In this document: positions 37,701 through 46,087 of the stretch, one piece after another
Numbering within the stretch: position 1 is the first letter of the stretch
Layout: every line of letters begins with the position of its first letter
DNA from: Rhizobium sp. 18065
GTDB taxonomy: Bacteria > Pseudomonadota > Alphaproteobacteria > Rhizobiales > Rhizobiaceae
Assembly: GCF_902706095.1 (NCBI RefSeq)
Contig: NZ_CACSJP010000001.1
Coordinates: 1,054,001 to 1,118,000 of the forward strand
Reading direction: 5' to 3'
Length of the DNA: 64,000 nt
The notes under the pieces: model-generated
What the model was told of the DNA's origin: nothing
Database searches by the model: none
Seen by the model: only the letters and a program-made list of their open reading frames with translations
Translations under genes and position numbers: made by a program

Positions 37701-38404
37701 TAGCGTTCTGCGTCAGCCGCAGTGGTCGCCGCTTCGCCGAGCATGTCGTAGGAATAGCGGAAGCCGCGGGCTTCGAGTGCCTTGGATCGCTTGATCGCTT
37801 CGTCGATGGTCTCGCCCGTGACGAACTGTTCGCCCATCATGCGCATCGCCATGTCAACGCCTCGGCGGATAACCGGTTCGCCCGCCCGGGCGATCAGGCG
37901 GGTCAGTGCTGCTGCCAGATTGCGATCATTGACCGTCGACGTCAGCTTGCCGGTGACGACCAGGCCCCAGGTGGCCGCATTGACGAACATCGACTTCGTG
38001 CCGCCAAGGTGTGACTTCCAGTCGCCTTCGGAAATCTTGTCGCGGATCAGGGCGTCGCGCGTGTCCGTGTCCGGGATGCGCAGCAGCGCTTCGGCAAGGC
38101 ACATCAGCGCCACGCCTTCCTGGCTGGACAGGGAATATTCGTGCACGAGCCCTTCGACGCCGGTTCCCTTGTGCTTGGCGCGCAGTGCCTGGATCAACTT
38201 GCGCGCCGTGACGGCGACATCGGCTTTCGTCGCATCGGGAAGGCGGGCCGCATCGACCAGCCAGGGCAGGCACTCGGGCTCCGGCGTGCGGTAGGCCGCC
38301 GTGATCGCCTGCCGCAGCGGCGACTGCGGACGGATCGGCGGGGCGAACGAGGCGAACGGTCGGGCAGTCTCAATTTCTGGATTTGTTTCGGGCAGGGAGG
38401 ACAT
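34706..38404 (-). CDS. putA: Bifunctional proline dehydrogenase / L-glutamate gamma-semialdehyde dehydrogenase
   Basis: The 1232-residue enzyme oxidises proline to glutamate in two steps. The FAD-binding proline dehydrogenase barrel spans about residues 190-480 (GISIKLSALHPRY, NIDAEEADRLELSLDLLEEL, RRIMVRLVKGAYWDAEIKRA, YEFQCLHGMGEPLYDEV). The aldehyde dehydrogenase domain spans about 560-1020, with SPWNFPLAIFTGQVAAAL, FTGSTEVARQIQ and the catalytic Cys in FDSAGQRCSALRV. A C-terminal extension of about 200 residues follows. There is no N-terminal ribbon-helix-helix, so unlike the E. coli enzyme it should not repress itself; the divergent Lrp-type gene is the likely regulator. Confidence 0.95.
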   Translation of the reverse strand: MSSLPETNPEIETARPFASFAPPIRPQSPLRQAITAAYRTPEPECLPWLVDAARLPDATKADVAVTARKLIQALRAKHKGTGVEGLVHEYSLSSQEGVALMCLAEALLRIPDTDTRDALIRDKISEGDWKSHLGGTKSMFVNAATWGLVVTGKLTSTVNDRNLAAALTRLIARAGEPVIRRGVDMAMRMMGEQFVTGETIDEAIKRSKALEARGFRYSYDMLGEAATTAADAERYLRDYENAIHAIGKASAGRGVYEGPGISIKLSALHPRYSRSQTQRVMGELLPLVKRLALLSKTYDIGLNIDAEEADRLELSLDLLEELSLDTDLADWNGLGFVVQAYGKRCPFVLDYIIDLAKRSNRRIMVRLVKGAYWDAEIKRAQLDGLEGFPVYTRKIHTDVAYIACARKLLAAPDAVFPQFATHNAQSLATIYHLAGPEFKVGTYEFQCLHGMGEPLYDEVVGKAKLDRPCRIYAPVGTHETLLAYLVRRLLENGANSSFVNRISDENVSVDELIADPVDIVQAMPVVGMPHDQIALPSSLYGRERQNSKGLDLSNEATLSSLARKFEGTLAQDWHATPLLADGSLDGDTRPIVNPADHGDVVGMVTELKVEDAGRIARMAAEGVAEWAATTPADRARCLERAADLMQERLEMLMAIAMREAGKSAANAVGEVREAIDFLRYYAVEARKTLGPSHAPLGAVLCISPWNFPLAIFTGQVAAALVAGNSVMAKPAGVTPIIAFESVKILHEAGVPRGALQFVPGSGRLGAALVAASETAGVMFTGSTEVARQIQAQLSERLSATGKPVPLIAETGGQNGMIVDSSALAEQVVFDVIASAFDSAGQRCSALRVLCLQEDIADRTLNMLKGALKELSIGRTDRLNIDIGPVINDSAKSEIEKHIERMRSLGCKVEQLPLPEGANAGTFVPPTIIELHKMSDLTREVFGPVLHVIRYRRDDLDRLIDEVNESGYGLTFGLHTRLDETIEHVTSKIKAGNLYVNRNIIGAVVGVQPFGGRGLSGTGPKAGGPLYIGRLVQRAPVPPRHSSVHTDPALRDFASWLGRRGHNADAEAARELAEVSALGLKQELVGPVGELNLYALHPRGRILLVPTTLKGLFRQLAAALATGNDVMIDEAASLEAALTALPASVVARLSWRSDWNAAGPFAGALVEGDEARVKDVNGRIAKLDGPLVLVQAATTEELSNDAGAYCLNWLLEEVSTSINTAAAGGNASLMTIG

Positions 38405-38529
38405 AAGGAGACCCTTTCGACGGTTCGGATATCGATGGCGAACACTAGCAGAAGCGCACTAGGCTTTCCGCCTATGTTGGAGTACCCTGCGTATCATTAT
38501 CACTTATTTTTCCGGAACAGGCAGGCGAA

Positions 38530-39033
38530 ATGGCTTCTGATGCTGGTGCTATTAGCGAAATTGATCATTTCGATCGCAATATCCTCGAAGTGTTGTCGAA
38601 GGATGGCAGGATCTCCGTCACGGAACTGGCGGAAAGAGTTGGGCTGTCGCGCACGCCATGCCAGATACGCATGAACCGGCTGATCGCCGACGGTTACATC
38701 GAGGGCTTCACCGCCATCATCAACCTGTCGATGCTGCAGCTCGAGCATATCGCGTTTGCTGAGGTGAAATTGTCGAACACGCAGGAAGACGCGCTGCTCA
38801 AGTTCAATGCGGCGGTCCGAAAAATCAAGGAAGTCGAAGAGTGCCACATGATCGCGGGCAGGTTCGACTATCTGCTGAAGATCAGAACCCGGGATATCCG
38901 CCGCTACCGCGAGGTACTGGGAGAACGCATCTCAAATCTTCCCTATGTCGCGAGCACGTCGACAAACGTGGCCATGGAAACGATCAAGGAAAGCGCCAGC
39001 ACCGGCATCGTCGCCACTCTGGCGTCTGGCTAG
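38530..39033 (+). CDS. putR: Lrp/AsnC-family transcriptional regulator, probable putA activator
   Basis: The 167-residue protein has an N-terminal winged HTH (FDRNILEVLSKDGRISVTEL with LAERVGLSRTPCQIRMNRL) and a C-terminal RAM ligand-binding domain (FAEVKLSNTQEDALLKF, VEECHMIAGRFDYLLKIRTRD, EVLGERISNLPYVASTSTNV). It is transcribed divergently from putA with a 125-bp AT-rich gap. In Agrobacterium and Rhizobium relatives the regulator in this position (PutR) activates putA in response to proline. The symbol rests on that arrangement. Confidence 0.85.
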   Translation: MASDAGAISEIDHFDRNILEVLSKDGRISVTELAERVGLSRTPCQIRMNRLIADGYIEGFTAIINLSMLQLEHIAFAEVKLSNTQEDALLKFNAAVRKIKEVEECHMIAGRFDYLLKIRTRDIRRYREVLGERISNLPYVASTSTNVAMETIKESASTGIVATLASG

Positions 39034-39171
39034 GCATTTCATACCGTGGCGGGAACGGCGCTAAGCCGCATATCGTCCGGCAGCGTGTTAAGCATCTTCG
39101 CGGCTTTTGCTGGATATGATTGCATTAATGTATAATTAACCGTGCTCGGAGGATCGAGAGCGAGACGGGCA

Positions 39172-40227
39172 ATGAATTACAGATCCATTCACTATCTCAG
39201 GGCCGTTGCGGCGCTGATGGTGGTTTTCTGCCACATTGAAATTCCGCTGGCGCGTCTCGGCTATCAGGGCATCTGGCCTGGTTTTCTTGAAGGCGGTGTC
39301 GATATCTTCTTTGTCATCAGCGGCTTTGTCATCTTTCTCTCGATTCAGTCTAAATCGGTCAGCGTCTTCGAGTTCTACAAGCGACGGATCTTGAGAATTG
39401 TCCCGCTCTACTGGATAATCACCACCTTCCTGGTGCTGGTGGCCGCTTTCGCGCCGCAGTTCCTCAAGAGCGTGCGGTTCGACACCCTGCATATCGCCGC
39501 CTCCTACGCCTTCCTGCCCTATCCGTCGCCGGCGGATGGATTGCTCTATCCCATCCTCGTGCCCGGCTGGACGCTGAACTACGAGATGCTGTTTTATGCC
39601 GCTTTCGGCCTCAGCCTGTTGGGTCCGCCGCGCTGGCGCATCATGGCGATCAGCGGCATGCTGATGTGCCTTCCGCTGCTCGGAATGCTGTTCCAGCCAG
39701 CATCACCAGGCCTGAACTTCCTGACCTCGACCATTCTTCTCGAATTCCTGTTCGGCGTCATGATTGCCTGGTTGCTGTGCAACCGCTCCGGTTCACGCAC
39801 CGGCGGCGCAGCACTGCTGCTGTTCGGCGTGCTGCTGTTTGTCGCCGCGCCCGTGATTGCGCAGCACGTGCCGCTGCAGCGCTTCGTGCTTCTCGGCGTT
39901 CCGGCCGGCATGATCGTGGCCGGTGCCCTGCTCGTGGAAAAGGCGATCACGCTGCCGGCATGGCGATTGCCCAAACTGCTGGGTGACTCGTCCTATTCCC
40001 TCTATCTCACCCACGGCATCGTGCTCTCCGCCATCGGTCAGCTTTGGCTGCGGCTGCCATTCGGCAATGGCGGGTTCTCGCTCGCCGCCTTCAGTGTCCT
40101 CGCTCTGCTTTCAAGTGTGCTGGGTGGGGTCGTGATCTACCGGCTCATCGATGAACCGCTGCAAAAGCGCTTTCGCGCAGGCGGCAAAAACAACCGCCCG
40201 ATCGAGCAGGCGATCGCGGCCCGGTAG
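39172..40227 (+). CDS. Acyltransferase-3 family membrane protein (OafA-like)
   Basis: From ATG 39172 the protein has 351 residues with about ten membrane helices. The N-terminal RSIHYLRAVAALMVVFCHIE carries the catalytic-type His, and GGVDIFFVISGFVIF is the hallmark of the acyltransferase-3 family. KRRILRIVPLYWIITTFLV and LGDSSYSLYLTHGIVLS complete the pattern. Such proteins O-acetylate or succinylate extracellular polysaccharides and lipopolysaccharide. No glycan genes are adjacent. An in-frame GTG at 39142 would add ten residues without homology. Confidence 0.9.
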   Translation: MNYRSIHYLRAVAALMVVFCHIEIPLARLGYQGIWPGFLEGGVDIFFVISGFVIFLSIQSKSVSVFEFYKRRILRIVPLYWIITTFLVLVAAFAPQFLKSVRFDTLHIAASYAFLPYPSPADGLLYPILVPGWTLNYEMLFYAAFGLSLLGPPRWRIMAISGMLMCLPLLGMLFQPASPGLNFLTSTILLEFLFGVMIAWLLCNRSGSRTGGAALLLFGVLLFVAAPVIAQHVPLQRFVLLGVPAGMIVAGALLVEKAITLPAWRLPKLLGDSSYSLYLTHGIVLSAIGQLWLRLPFGNGGFSLAAFSVLALLSSVLGGVVIYRLIDEPLQKRFRAGGKNNRPIEQAIAAR

Positions 40228-40500
40228 GGCGCAGCTCCCTGCCGTCTTGGCCCCAAAACACCGTGTCATGTACGGCAGGACAGCACCCTCCAGACCGGAT
40301 TTTACATGGTCCCGGTTGTAGCTGCCGGTTGCGGCCGAGCATGTTGCCGGTCGCCAGAACCGGTCGATTTATGTGTATATCGCGCTAAGCAATTGCGACG
40401 GCTGATATTTTCGGGCATTCTTGGATACGCATTATGCGTTCCGGGTATTCGACCTCGCAAAGGCGAATGCAATGTCAGGCTGCGGATTGAGCCGGGTGCG

Positions 40501-41556
40501 ATGCCTATGAGTTTTGGGACAAGAAGGCGGCGCCAGCGCCGCGAGAAAGTGACCCTGTCCGATGTGGCGCAGGCCGCAGGGGTCAGCGCCATCACCGTGT
40601 CGCGCGCCTTGCGCGATCCCGACAAGGTCTCGCCGGCGCTGCGCGACATGATCCTGAAGACCGTCGAGGAGATGGGGTATGTGCCCGATCTTGCGGCCCG
40701 GGCACTCGCCAGCAAGAACAGCGGCATCATCGGGGTCATGTCGCCCTCGCTGACCAATTATGCCTTCATCGCCGTCATGCGCGGCATCGAGGACCGGGTC
40801 CGGGCGACCGATCTGCGCATCCAGTATGCCAATCCCGATTACGACAAGCAGGATGAGGTCCATCAACTGCGGCTGTTCCTGACCCAGAACCCGGCCGGGA
40901 TCATCTATGCGGGACTGTCGGAAAACGACGAGCTGAACAGCATGCTGCGCGCAGCGCCCTGTCCAGTCGTCGAGATCATGGATGTCAGCGGCGATCCGCT
41001 GGAAATGGCGATCGGCATCGACCACCGTGCCGCAGCTGAAGTCGCCACCCGCCATCTGGTGCACAACGGATATCGTCGCATCGCGCTCCTGGGCGGCCGC
41101 TGGGACGTCCGGTCGCGGCGGCGGCTGGAGGGCTATCGCGCCGTGCTGGAAGAGGCCGGGATTTATGATGCCGCGCTCACCCTGTCGGTCGATGGTCATA
41201 CCAGCGTCGCCCTCGGCGCGCATCTGCTCGAGCGCCTGATGAACGAACATGCTGATGTCGATGCCGCGCTGTGCCACAATGATGACCTGGCGCTCGGCGT
41301 CCTGTTCGAATGCCAGCGACGCGGCATCGCCGTTCCCGACACCTTCGGCCTCTGTGGCTTCAACGATCTCGATTATGCCGGCGTTGCCTGTCCGTCGATT
41401 ACCTCGGTGCGCATCCCGCGCTACGAGATCGGCTACCGCGCCGTCGACATGCTGCTGAGAGCCACGGGCGAGGGCGCTCCACCACCGAGCCTGGTCGATC
41501 TCGGTTTCAACCTGATCGAGCGCCAGTCGACGTCGCGTCGCCTACCGGGCGCTTGA
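40501..41556 (+). CDS. LacI-family transcriptional regulator (GntR-like)
   Basis: The 351-residue protein has the LacI HTH and hinge (VTLSDVAQAAGVSAITVSRA, then LRDPDKVSPALRDMI and LAARALASKNSGIIGV) and a periplasmic-binding-protein-like effector domain (DHRAAAEVATRHLVHNGYRR, CHNDDLALGVLFECQRRGI, LCGFNDLDYAGVACPSI). The family member with SFGTRRRRQRREKVTL at the N-terminus resembles regulators of gluconate or related sugar acid use. No transport or catabolic gene stands next to it, so its regulon is elsewhere. The start at 40501 gives the normal length; a longer upstream frame does not fit. Confidence 0.85.
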   Translation: MPMSFGTRRRRQRREKVTLSDVAQAAGVSAITVSRALRDPDKVSPALRDMILKTVEEMGYVPDLAARALASKNSGIIGVMSPSLTNYAFIAVMRGIEDRVRATDLRIQYANPDYDKQDEVHQLRLFLTQNPAGIIYAGLSENDELNSMLRAAPCPVVEIMDVSGDPLEMAIGIDHRAAAEVATRHLVHNGYRRIALLGGRWDVRSRRRLEGYRAVLEEAGIYDAALTLSVDGHTSVALGAHLLERLMNEHADVDAALCHNDDLALGVLFECQRRGIAVPDTFGLCGFNDLDYAGVACPSITSVRIPRYEIGYRAVDMLLRATGEGAPPPSLVDLGFNLIERQSTSRRLPGA

Positions 41557-41595
41557 CCCGTCGTCCCGGTTTGGCCGGCCTATACGGCCAGATAT

Positions 41596-41646
41596 GACAA
41601 AAGCCGCAAACCTGACCCTTTCGGGGGCATGTTTGCGGCTTTTGTC
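41596..41646. terminator. Bidirectional terminator between the LacI gene and cysN
   Basis: A perfect 16-bp inverted repeat, GACAAAAGCCGCAAAC with GTTTGCGGCTTTTGTC, encloses a 19-bp loop. It has T-rich tracts on both strands and sits between two convergent genes, so it can stop transcription from both sides. Confidence 0.85.
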
Positions 41647-41691
41647 ATTGTCGAAATGGTTCAGGCCGAACGTGTCGGCCTGTTTGCCTTG

Positions 41692-43170
41692 TTATCCGTC
41701 GATATCGTCGAACAGGTCGCGCGCTTCTGCGGTCGTCAGCCGGCGGGTTTCCACTTCATCGCGGCGATTGGACAGAAGCTCGGTCGCCAGAAGCTGTTCG
41801 GCCAGATCAGCCGGCAGCGACAGGATCACCCGGCCTTCATGGGCATGCAGCCCGCCGAGTTCGGTGCGCTTGGCGGTGATCATGCCGCCGGCGACCGTAT
41901 TGTTGCTGTCCGGATCGATCAGGATGAATGCGCCGGTCGCGCGGTTCTGATCATACGGGTCGAAGATCGCGGCTTCGTCGAACGACAGGTGAACCTTGCC
42001 GATGGCGTTCATCTGCAGCATTTCGGATGAGATCCATTTGCCGCTCTTCAGGTCGAGCTGCGACACCGGTTCGACCTGCACGCGCTGGCGGCGCGATCCG
42101 GCCTTCAGCCAGTAGCGCTTGCCGGGCACGATGCCGTCCGGCTGCAGCGCCACCATCTGCGCGTCAAACGCAAGGCCGGTCTGCGGCTGGGCGTCGAGCG
42201 AGACGATCATGTCGCCGCGCGCCACGTCCACCTGGCGGTCGAGCACCAGCGTGATCGCATCGCCGGAAACGGCCGCGTTGCGCACCAGGTCGAAAGTGAC
42301 GATCTGCTTGACATTGGCGAGCTGTCCAGACGGCAGGATCGCCACGCTGTCGCCCGGCTTCACGGCACCGCCGGCAACTGTGCCCTGATAGCCACGGAAA
42401 CTTTCGCCCGGCCGCGAGACGCGCTGCACCGGCAGGCGGAAGCCGGTCGACTGTCCCGAGCGCAGCGTTGCCAGCTCCAGCGTCTCGACCAGCGTCGGGC
42501 CTTCATACCACGGCATCACGGCGTCAGCGGCATAGACGACATTCTCGCCCTTCAGCGCCGACATCGGGATCGCGGTTACCTGGCGCACGCCGAGCGACAG
42601 GGCCAAGGCCTTGAAATCGTGGTTGATCTGCTCGAACACAGCCTTGTCGTAACCGACGAGGTCGAACTTGTTGACGGCCAGCACGAACTGCTTGATGCCC
42701 ATCAGCGAGGCGATGGTCGCGTGGCGGCGGGTCTGCTCGAGCAGGCCGGTGCGGGCATCGACCAGCAGCACGGCAAGATCGGCGGTCGAGGCGCCGGTTG
42801 CCATGTTGCGTGTGTACTGCTCATGGCCGGGGGTGTCGGCGACGATGAACGAGCGGCGGTCGGTGGCGAAGTAGCGATAGGCGACATCGATGGTGATGCC
42901 CTGTTCGCGCTCGGCCTGCAGGCCATCCAGCAAAAGCGCGAAATCGGGCAGGCCGAGGTCGTTCTGCTTGCCACTGTCGCGGTTAAGCGCTGCGGCCTGG
43001 TCTTCCTTGACCGCCTTGGTGTCCCACAAAAGGCGACCGATCAGCGTCGACTTGCCGTCATCGACAGAGCCGCAGGTGATCAGGCGCAGCGGACGCGTAT
43101 CGCGGCTGATGACGGCCGGTTCTGCCTGCGGTGCTGCGGCGGCGAGGGCTGTATTGGCTTGAGCGGTCAT
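41692..43170 (-). CDS. cysN: Sulfate adenylyltransferase subunit 1
   Basis: The 492-residue GTPase subunit has all G motifs: GSVDDGKSTLIGRLLW (G1), ADTPGHEQYTRNM (G3) and AVNKFDLVGY (G4). EREQGITIDVAYRYF is the switch region, followed by EF-Tu-like domains II and III. GTP hydrolysis drives APS formation from ATP and sulfate by CysD. There is no C-terminal APS kinase (CysC) domain, unlike NodQ-type fusions, so APS is probably reduced directly by CysH. ATG 43170 fits; a longer upstream frame overlaps cysD and lacks homology. One base separates it from the cysD stop. Confidence 0.95.
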   Translation of the reverse strand: MTAQANTALAAAAPQAEPAVISRDTRPLRLITCGSVDDGKSTLIGRLLWDTKAVKEDQAAALNRDSGKQNDLGLPDFALLLDGLQAEREQGITIDVAYRYFATDRRSFIVADTPGHEQYTRNMATGASTADLAVLLVDARTGLLEQTRRHATIASLMGIKQFVLAVNKFDLVGYDKAVFEQINHDFKALALSLGVRQVTAIPMSALKGENVVYAADAVMPWYEGPTLVETLELATLRSGQSTGFRLPVQRVSRPGESFRGYQGTVAGGAVKPGDSVAILPSGQLANVKQIVTFDLVRNAAVSGDAITLVLDRQVDVARGDMIVSLDAQPQTGLAFDAQMVALQPDGIVPGKRYWLKAGSRRQRVQVEPVSQLDLKSGKWISSEMLQMNAIGKVHLSFDEAAIFDPYDQNRATGAFILIDPDSNNTVAGGMITAKRTELGGLHAHEGRVILSLPADLAEQLLATELLSNRRDEVETRRLTTAEARDLFDDIDG

Positions 43171-43171
43171 C

Positions 43172-44128
43172 TCAGAAATATCCTTCGCGTTTCTTCTTTT
43201 CCATCGACCCGGCCTGGTCGCGGTCGATGGCCCGGCCCTGACGCTCGGACACGGTGGCAATCTCGAGCTCGGCGATCACTTCGTCGAGCGTGGTGGCTTC
43301 GGACTTGATCGCCCCGGTCAGCGGCCAGCAGCCCAGTGTGCGGAAGCGGATCATGCCTTCCTGCACATCTTCGTCCGGCAACGGTTCGAAGCGCGGATCC
43401 TCGGCCCAGAGCAGCATGCCGTCGCGTTCGACGAACTTGCGGTTCTTGGCGTAGTAAAGCGGCGGCAGCGGGATATTCTCCGCCTGGATGTAGCGCCAGA
43501 TATCGACTTCGGTCCAGTTCGACAGCGGGAAGGCGCGCACGCTTTCGCCACGGCGCACCATGCCGTTATATATGTTCCACAGTTCCGGGCGCTGGTTGCG
43601 CGGATCCCATTTGTGGTCCGGCGTGCGGAACGAATAGATCCGTTCCTTGGCGCGGCTTGCTTCCTCGTCACGCCGCGCGCCGCCGAAGGCCGCATCATAT
43701 TTGCCGGCATCGAGCGCCTGGCGCAGCGATTCCGTCTTCATGATGTCGGTATGGTAGGACGAGCCGTGGGTAAACGGCGAGATGTTCTCGGCGGCACCGC
43801 GCGGGTTGATATGCACGAGAAGATCGAGGTCGAACTTTTCCGCCATCTCGTCGCGAAACGCGATCATTTCCGGAAACTTCCAGCCGGTATCGACATGCAG
43901 CAGCGGGAAAGGCACGCGGCCGGGGAAGAAGGCCTTGCGTGCCAGATGCAGCAGCACGGACGAATCCTTGCCGATCGAATAGAGCATCACCGGCCGCTCG
44001 AATTCGGCTGCCACTTCGCGGAAGATATGGATCGCTTCGTTTTCCAGCGCCTTCAGATGCGGATCAAGCGGCGGCTTGCTCGCGGCATCCTTGGAATGTG
44101 GATCGAATTCGGATGTGTGGGTATGCAT
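43172..44128 (-). CDS. cysD: Sulfate adenylyltransferase subunit 2
   Basis: The 318-residue catalytic ATP sulfurylase subunit has [20 protein letters not shown], the PP-loop, followed by [38 protein letters not shown] and [16 protein letters not shown]. It pairs with CysN. ATG 44128 gives the usual length; an upstream ATG at 44152 has no ribosome-binding site. The gene is separated from cysH by a RIME-like element. Confidence 0.95.
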   Translation of the reverse strand: MHTHTSEFDPHSKDAASKPPLDPHLKALENEAIHIFREVAAEFERPVMLYSIGKDSSVLLHLARKAFFPGRVPFPLLHVDTGWKFPEMIAFRDEMAEKFDLDLLVHINPRGAAENISPFTHGSSYHTDIMKTESLRQALDAGKYDAAFGGARRDEEASRAKERIYSFRTPDHKWDPRNQRPELWNIYNGMVRRGESVRAFPLSNWTEVDIWRYIQAENIPLPPLYYAKNRKFVERDGMLLWAEDPRFEPLPDEDVQEGMIRFRTLGCWPLTGAIKSEATTLDEVIAELEIATVSERQGRAIDRDQAGSMEKKKREGYF

Positions 44129-44172
44129 CTGTCTATCTGCCTTGATGGCCATCAGCGATGGCATTTCGTGGA

Positions 44173-44321
44173 CCCCCCTCTGCCCTGCCGGGCATCTCCC
44201 CCACAAGGAGGGAGATCACGTCCCGCCACCGTCCCGACCTTGAGACTTGGTGCGGCAGCGTCAGTCTGGCACTTCGATCTCTCCCCTTGTGGGGGAGATG
44301 TCGCGAAGCGACAGAGGGGGG
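44173..44321. repeat. RIME-like rhizobial intergenic palindromic element
   Basis: The element begins CCCCCCTCTGCCCTGCCGGG and ends with the complementary AGAGGGGGG. Inside are two palindromic halves containing CTCCCCCACAAGGAGGGAG and CCTTGTGGGGGAG. This is the structure of the RIME family of rhizobial intergenic repeats. A second copy is at 62519-62672. It splits cysH from cysD. Confidence 0.8.
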
Positions 44322-44336
44322 TAAATTCTGGCTATG

Positions 44337-45083
44337 CTAGGCCGGTGTCGGAACCAGAGACGTCGCAGTCTCCGGCACATGCAGGCCGCATTCGCGCTTT
44401 TCGTCGTTTTCCCACCACCAGCGGCCGGCCCGTTCCGGTTCACCCGGCTTGATGGCGCGGGTGCAGGGCTCGCAGCCGATCGACGGATAGCCGCGGGCAT
44501 GCAGCGGGTTGGTCGGAACGCTTTCCGTCTCGACATAGGCGTTGATCGCCTCGATCGACCAGTCGGCCAGCGGGTTGATCTTGATCAGGTCGCGCTCGGC
44601 ATCATACTCGGCGAACGGCGTGGTGGCGCGATTGCCGGACTGTCCGCGGCGCAAGCCCGTCACCCAGAAGCGGGCGCCGACAAGCGCCTCGGCCAGGGGA
44701 ACCAGCTTGCGCACATGACAGCAGGCATGGCGCGCTTCGACACTCTCGTAGAAGCCGTTCAGGCCGAATTTCGCCGCATAGGCGTCGACATCGTCCTGCT
44801 TCGGGGTAAAACGCTGGATGGCGATGCCGAAACGTTCTTCGGTCTCGGCGATCAGGTCCACGGTCTCCTTGAACAACCGCCCGGTTTCCAGCGTCGACAC
44901 ATCGATCGGCAACCGCGCCAGACCGATCGCAGCCGTGATCACCTGATCCTCGATGCCGAGGCTGGTGGTGAACACGGCGCGGCCGTGATGGGCGGCGACA
45001 ATGCGAAGACGTTCGGTGAGATCGGCATTTTCCAGCGTCGTGTTGAGAATGCTGGCAAGTTCGGCATTGCTTGGAAGGTTCAT
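44337..45083 (-). CDS. cysH: Adenylyl-sulfate (APS) reductase
   Basis: The 248-residue enzyme has the PAPS/APS reductase fold (VFTTSLGIEDQVITAAI, VSTLETGRLFKETVDLI, WVTGLRRGQSGNRAT, NPLADWSIEAINAYVE). It has two cysteine pairs, ACCHVRK and GCEPC, which bind the 4Fe-4S cluster of the APS-reducing form, and the C-terminal ECGLH with the catalytic Cys. It reduces APS to sulfite with thioredoxin. The ATG at 45083 gives the normal length; upstream frame extends without homology. It is the first gene of the cysH-cysD-cysN direction. Confidence 0.95.
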   Translation of the reverse strand: MNLPSNAELASILNTTLENADLTERLRIVAAHHGRAVFTTSLGIEDQVITAAIGLARLPIDVSTLETGRLFKETVDLIAETEERFGIAIQRFTPKQDDVDAYAAKFGLNGFYESVEARHACCHVRKLVPLAEALVGARFWVTGLRRGQSGNRATTPFAEYDAERDLIKINPLADWSIEAINAYVETESVPTNPLHARGYPSIGCEPCTRAIKPGEPERAGRWWWENDEKRECGLHVPETATSLVPTPA

Positions 45084-45400
45084 CTGATTGTTCCTGCTAC
45101 AGGCGCGCATTATCCCGTAAACGGGTGGGCACGAACAGGAATTGCCTTTCAAGCACATGCGCAGAAAGAGCAAATATCTCTCCCCAGCGATGCAAACACG
45201 GGATTTCGTCCCGCTCGACCAGCGCGGCCGTTCTGGACAGCGCCACGGCTTTGAGGCTCCGGGCCTGCTTTGTTGTTGCAACAAGGCCAGGATTGGACCG
45301 AGAAACACCGGAGGTGCGGAAATGGACATTTGAACCGATGGCGGATTTCGGCTATTGCGACATCGTGCGGACGCGGGTCCGCATGAGCCGGTGTTTTGTG

Positions 45401-45832
45401 ATGATTTCCCAACGAGCCAAATATGCGCTGCGGGCGCTGAGTGTCCTGGCACGCGCGCCGAAAGGCGAGCCGGTGCAGATTCCAGACATCGCCGAACAGC
45501 AGCGCATACCGAAGAAATTTCTCGAGCAGATTCTGCTGGAACTGAAGCGCGCCGGCATTGTCGAAAGCAAGCGCGGCAAGCAGGGCGGCTATCTTCTGCT
45601 GCGGGCTGCCACGGACATTACCTATGGCGAGGTCCTGCGTCTGGTCGATGGTCCCGTCGCGCCCTTGCCCTGCCTGTCGCTCTCCGCCTATCGCCGCTGC
45701 GAGGATTGTGCCGGCGAGCAGGATTGCGAAGTCCGCCACGTCTTTTCCCGTGTTGCCGACGAGACGCGCGCCGTGCTGTTTTCCACCAGCCTCGCCGATG
45801 CGGTCTCCACGCGTCATCCGGAACTGGCCTGA
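45401..45832 (+). CDS. Rrf2-family transcriptional regulator
   Basis: From ATG 45401 the protein has 143 residues. The N-terminal winged HTH (MISQRAKYALRALSVLARAP and FLEQILLELKRAGIVESKRGKQGGYLL) is typical of Rrf2. Four cysteines occur in the stretch PCLSLSAYRRCEDCAGEQDC near residues 95-115, the place where IscR/NsrR/RirA bind an iron-sulfur cluster. Its position between cysH and cysP, divergent from cysH, suggests that it controls sulfate uptake and reduction, perhaps through the cluster or an O-acetylserine-type signal as in CymR. The 317 bp before it should hold both promoters. Confidence 0.85.
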   Translation: MISQRAKYALRALSVLARAPKGEPVQIPDIAEQQRIPKKFLEQILLELKRAGIVESKRGKQGGYLLLRAATDITYGEVLRLVDGPVAPLPCLSLSAYRRCEDCAGEQDCEVRHVFSRVADETRAVLFSTSLADAVSTRHPELA

Positions 45833-46031
45833 GCCCGGCGCCCGCTTCGACCGCCTCCCCAGATCTGGTGTGACGCTCTTTCGAAGGCTTTTCCGCCTCG
45901 ATGCCGTTTTGCGGCACGCCGCTTTGGCGGATTTTTCCACCTCCCTTACCCGCTCTCGGCGCACGCCTGTTCTGCCCCGACCCCTCGAGCGGGGTACGGT
46001 TTTGTTATTTTCCGGGCCGCGTTGACTAACT

Positions 46032-46046
46032 CTACTCGTCCAGTAG
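46032..46046. promoter_or_regulatory. Dyad CTACT-N5-AGTAG upstream of cysP
   Basis: A 15-bp palindrome lies 42 bp before the cysP start and is preceded by TTGACT (46023-46028). The placement fits an operator in a promoter; the candidate regulator is the neighbouring Rrf2 protein. The GAGGAGGA ribosome-binding site is 46072-46080. Confidence 0.4.
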
Positions 46047-46087
46047 TCTTAACTTCATCGACAAATCGAGATGAGGAGGAAGACGCA

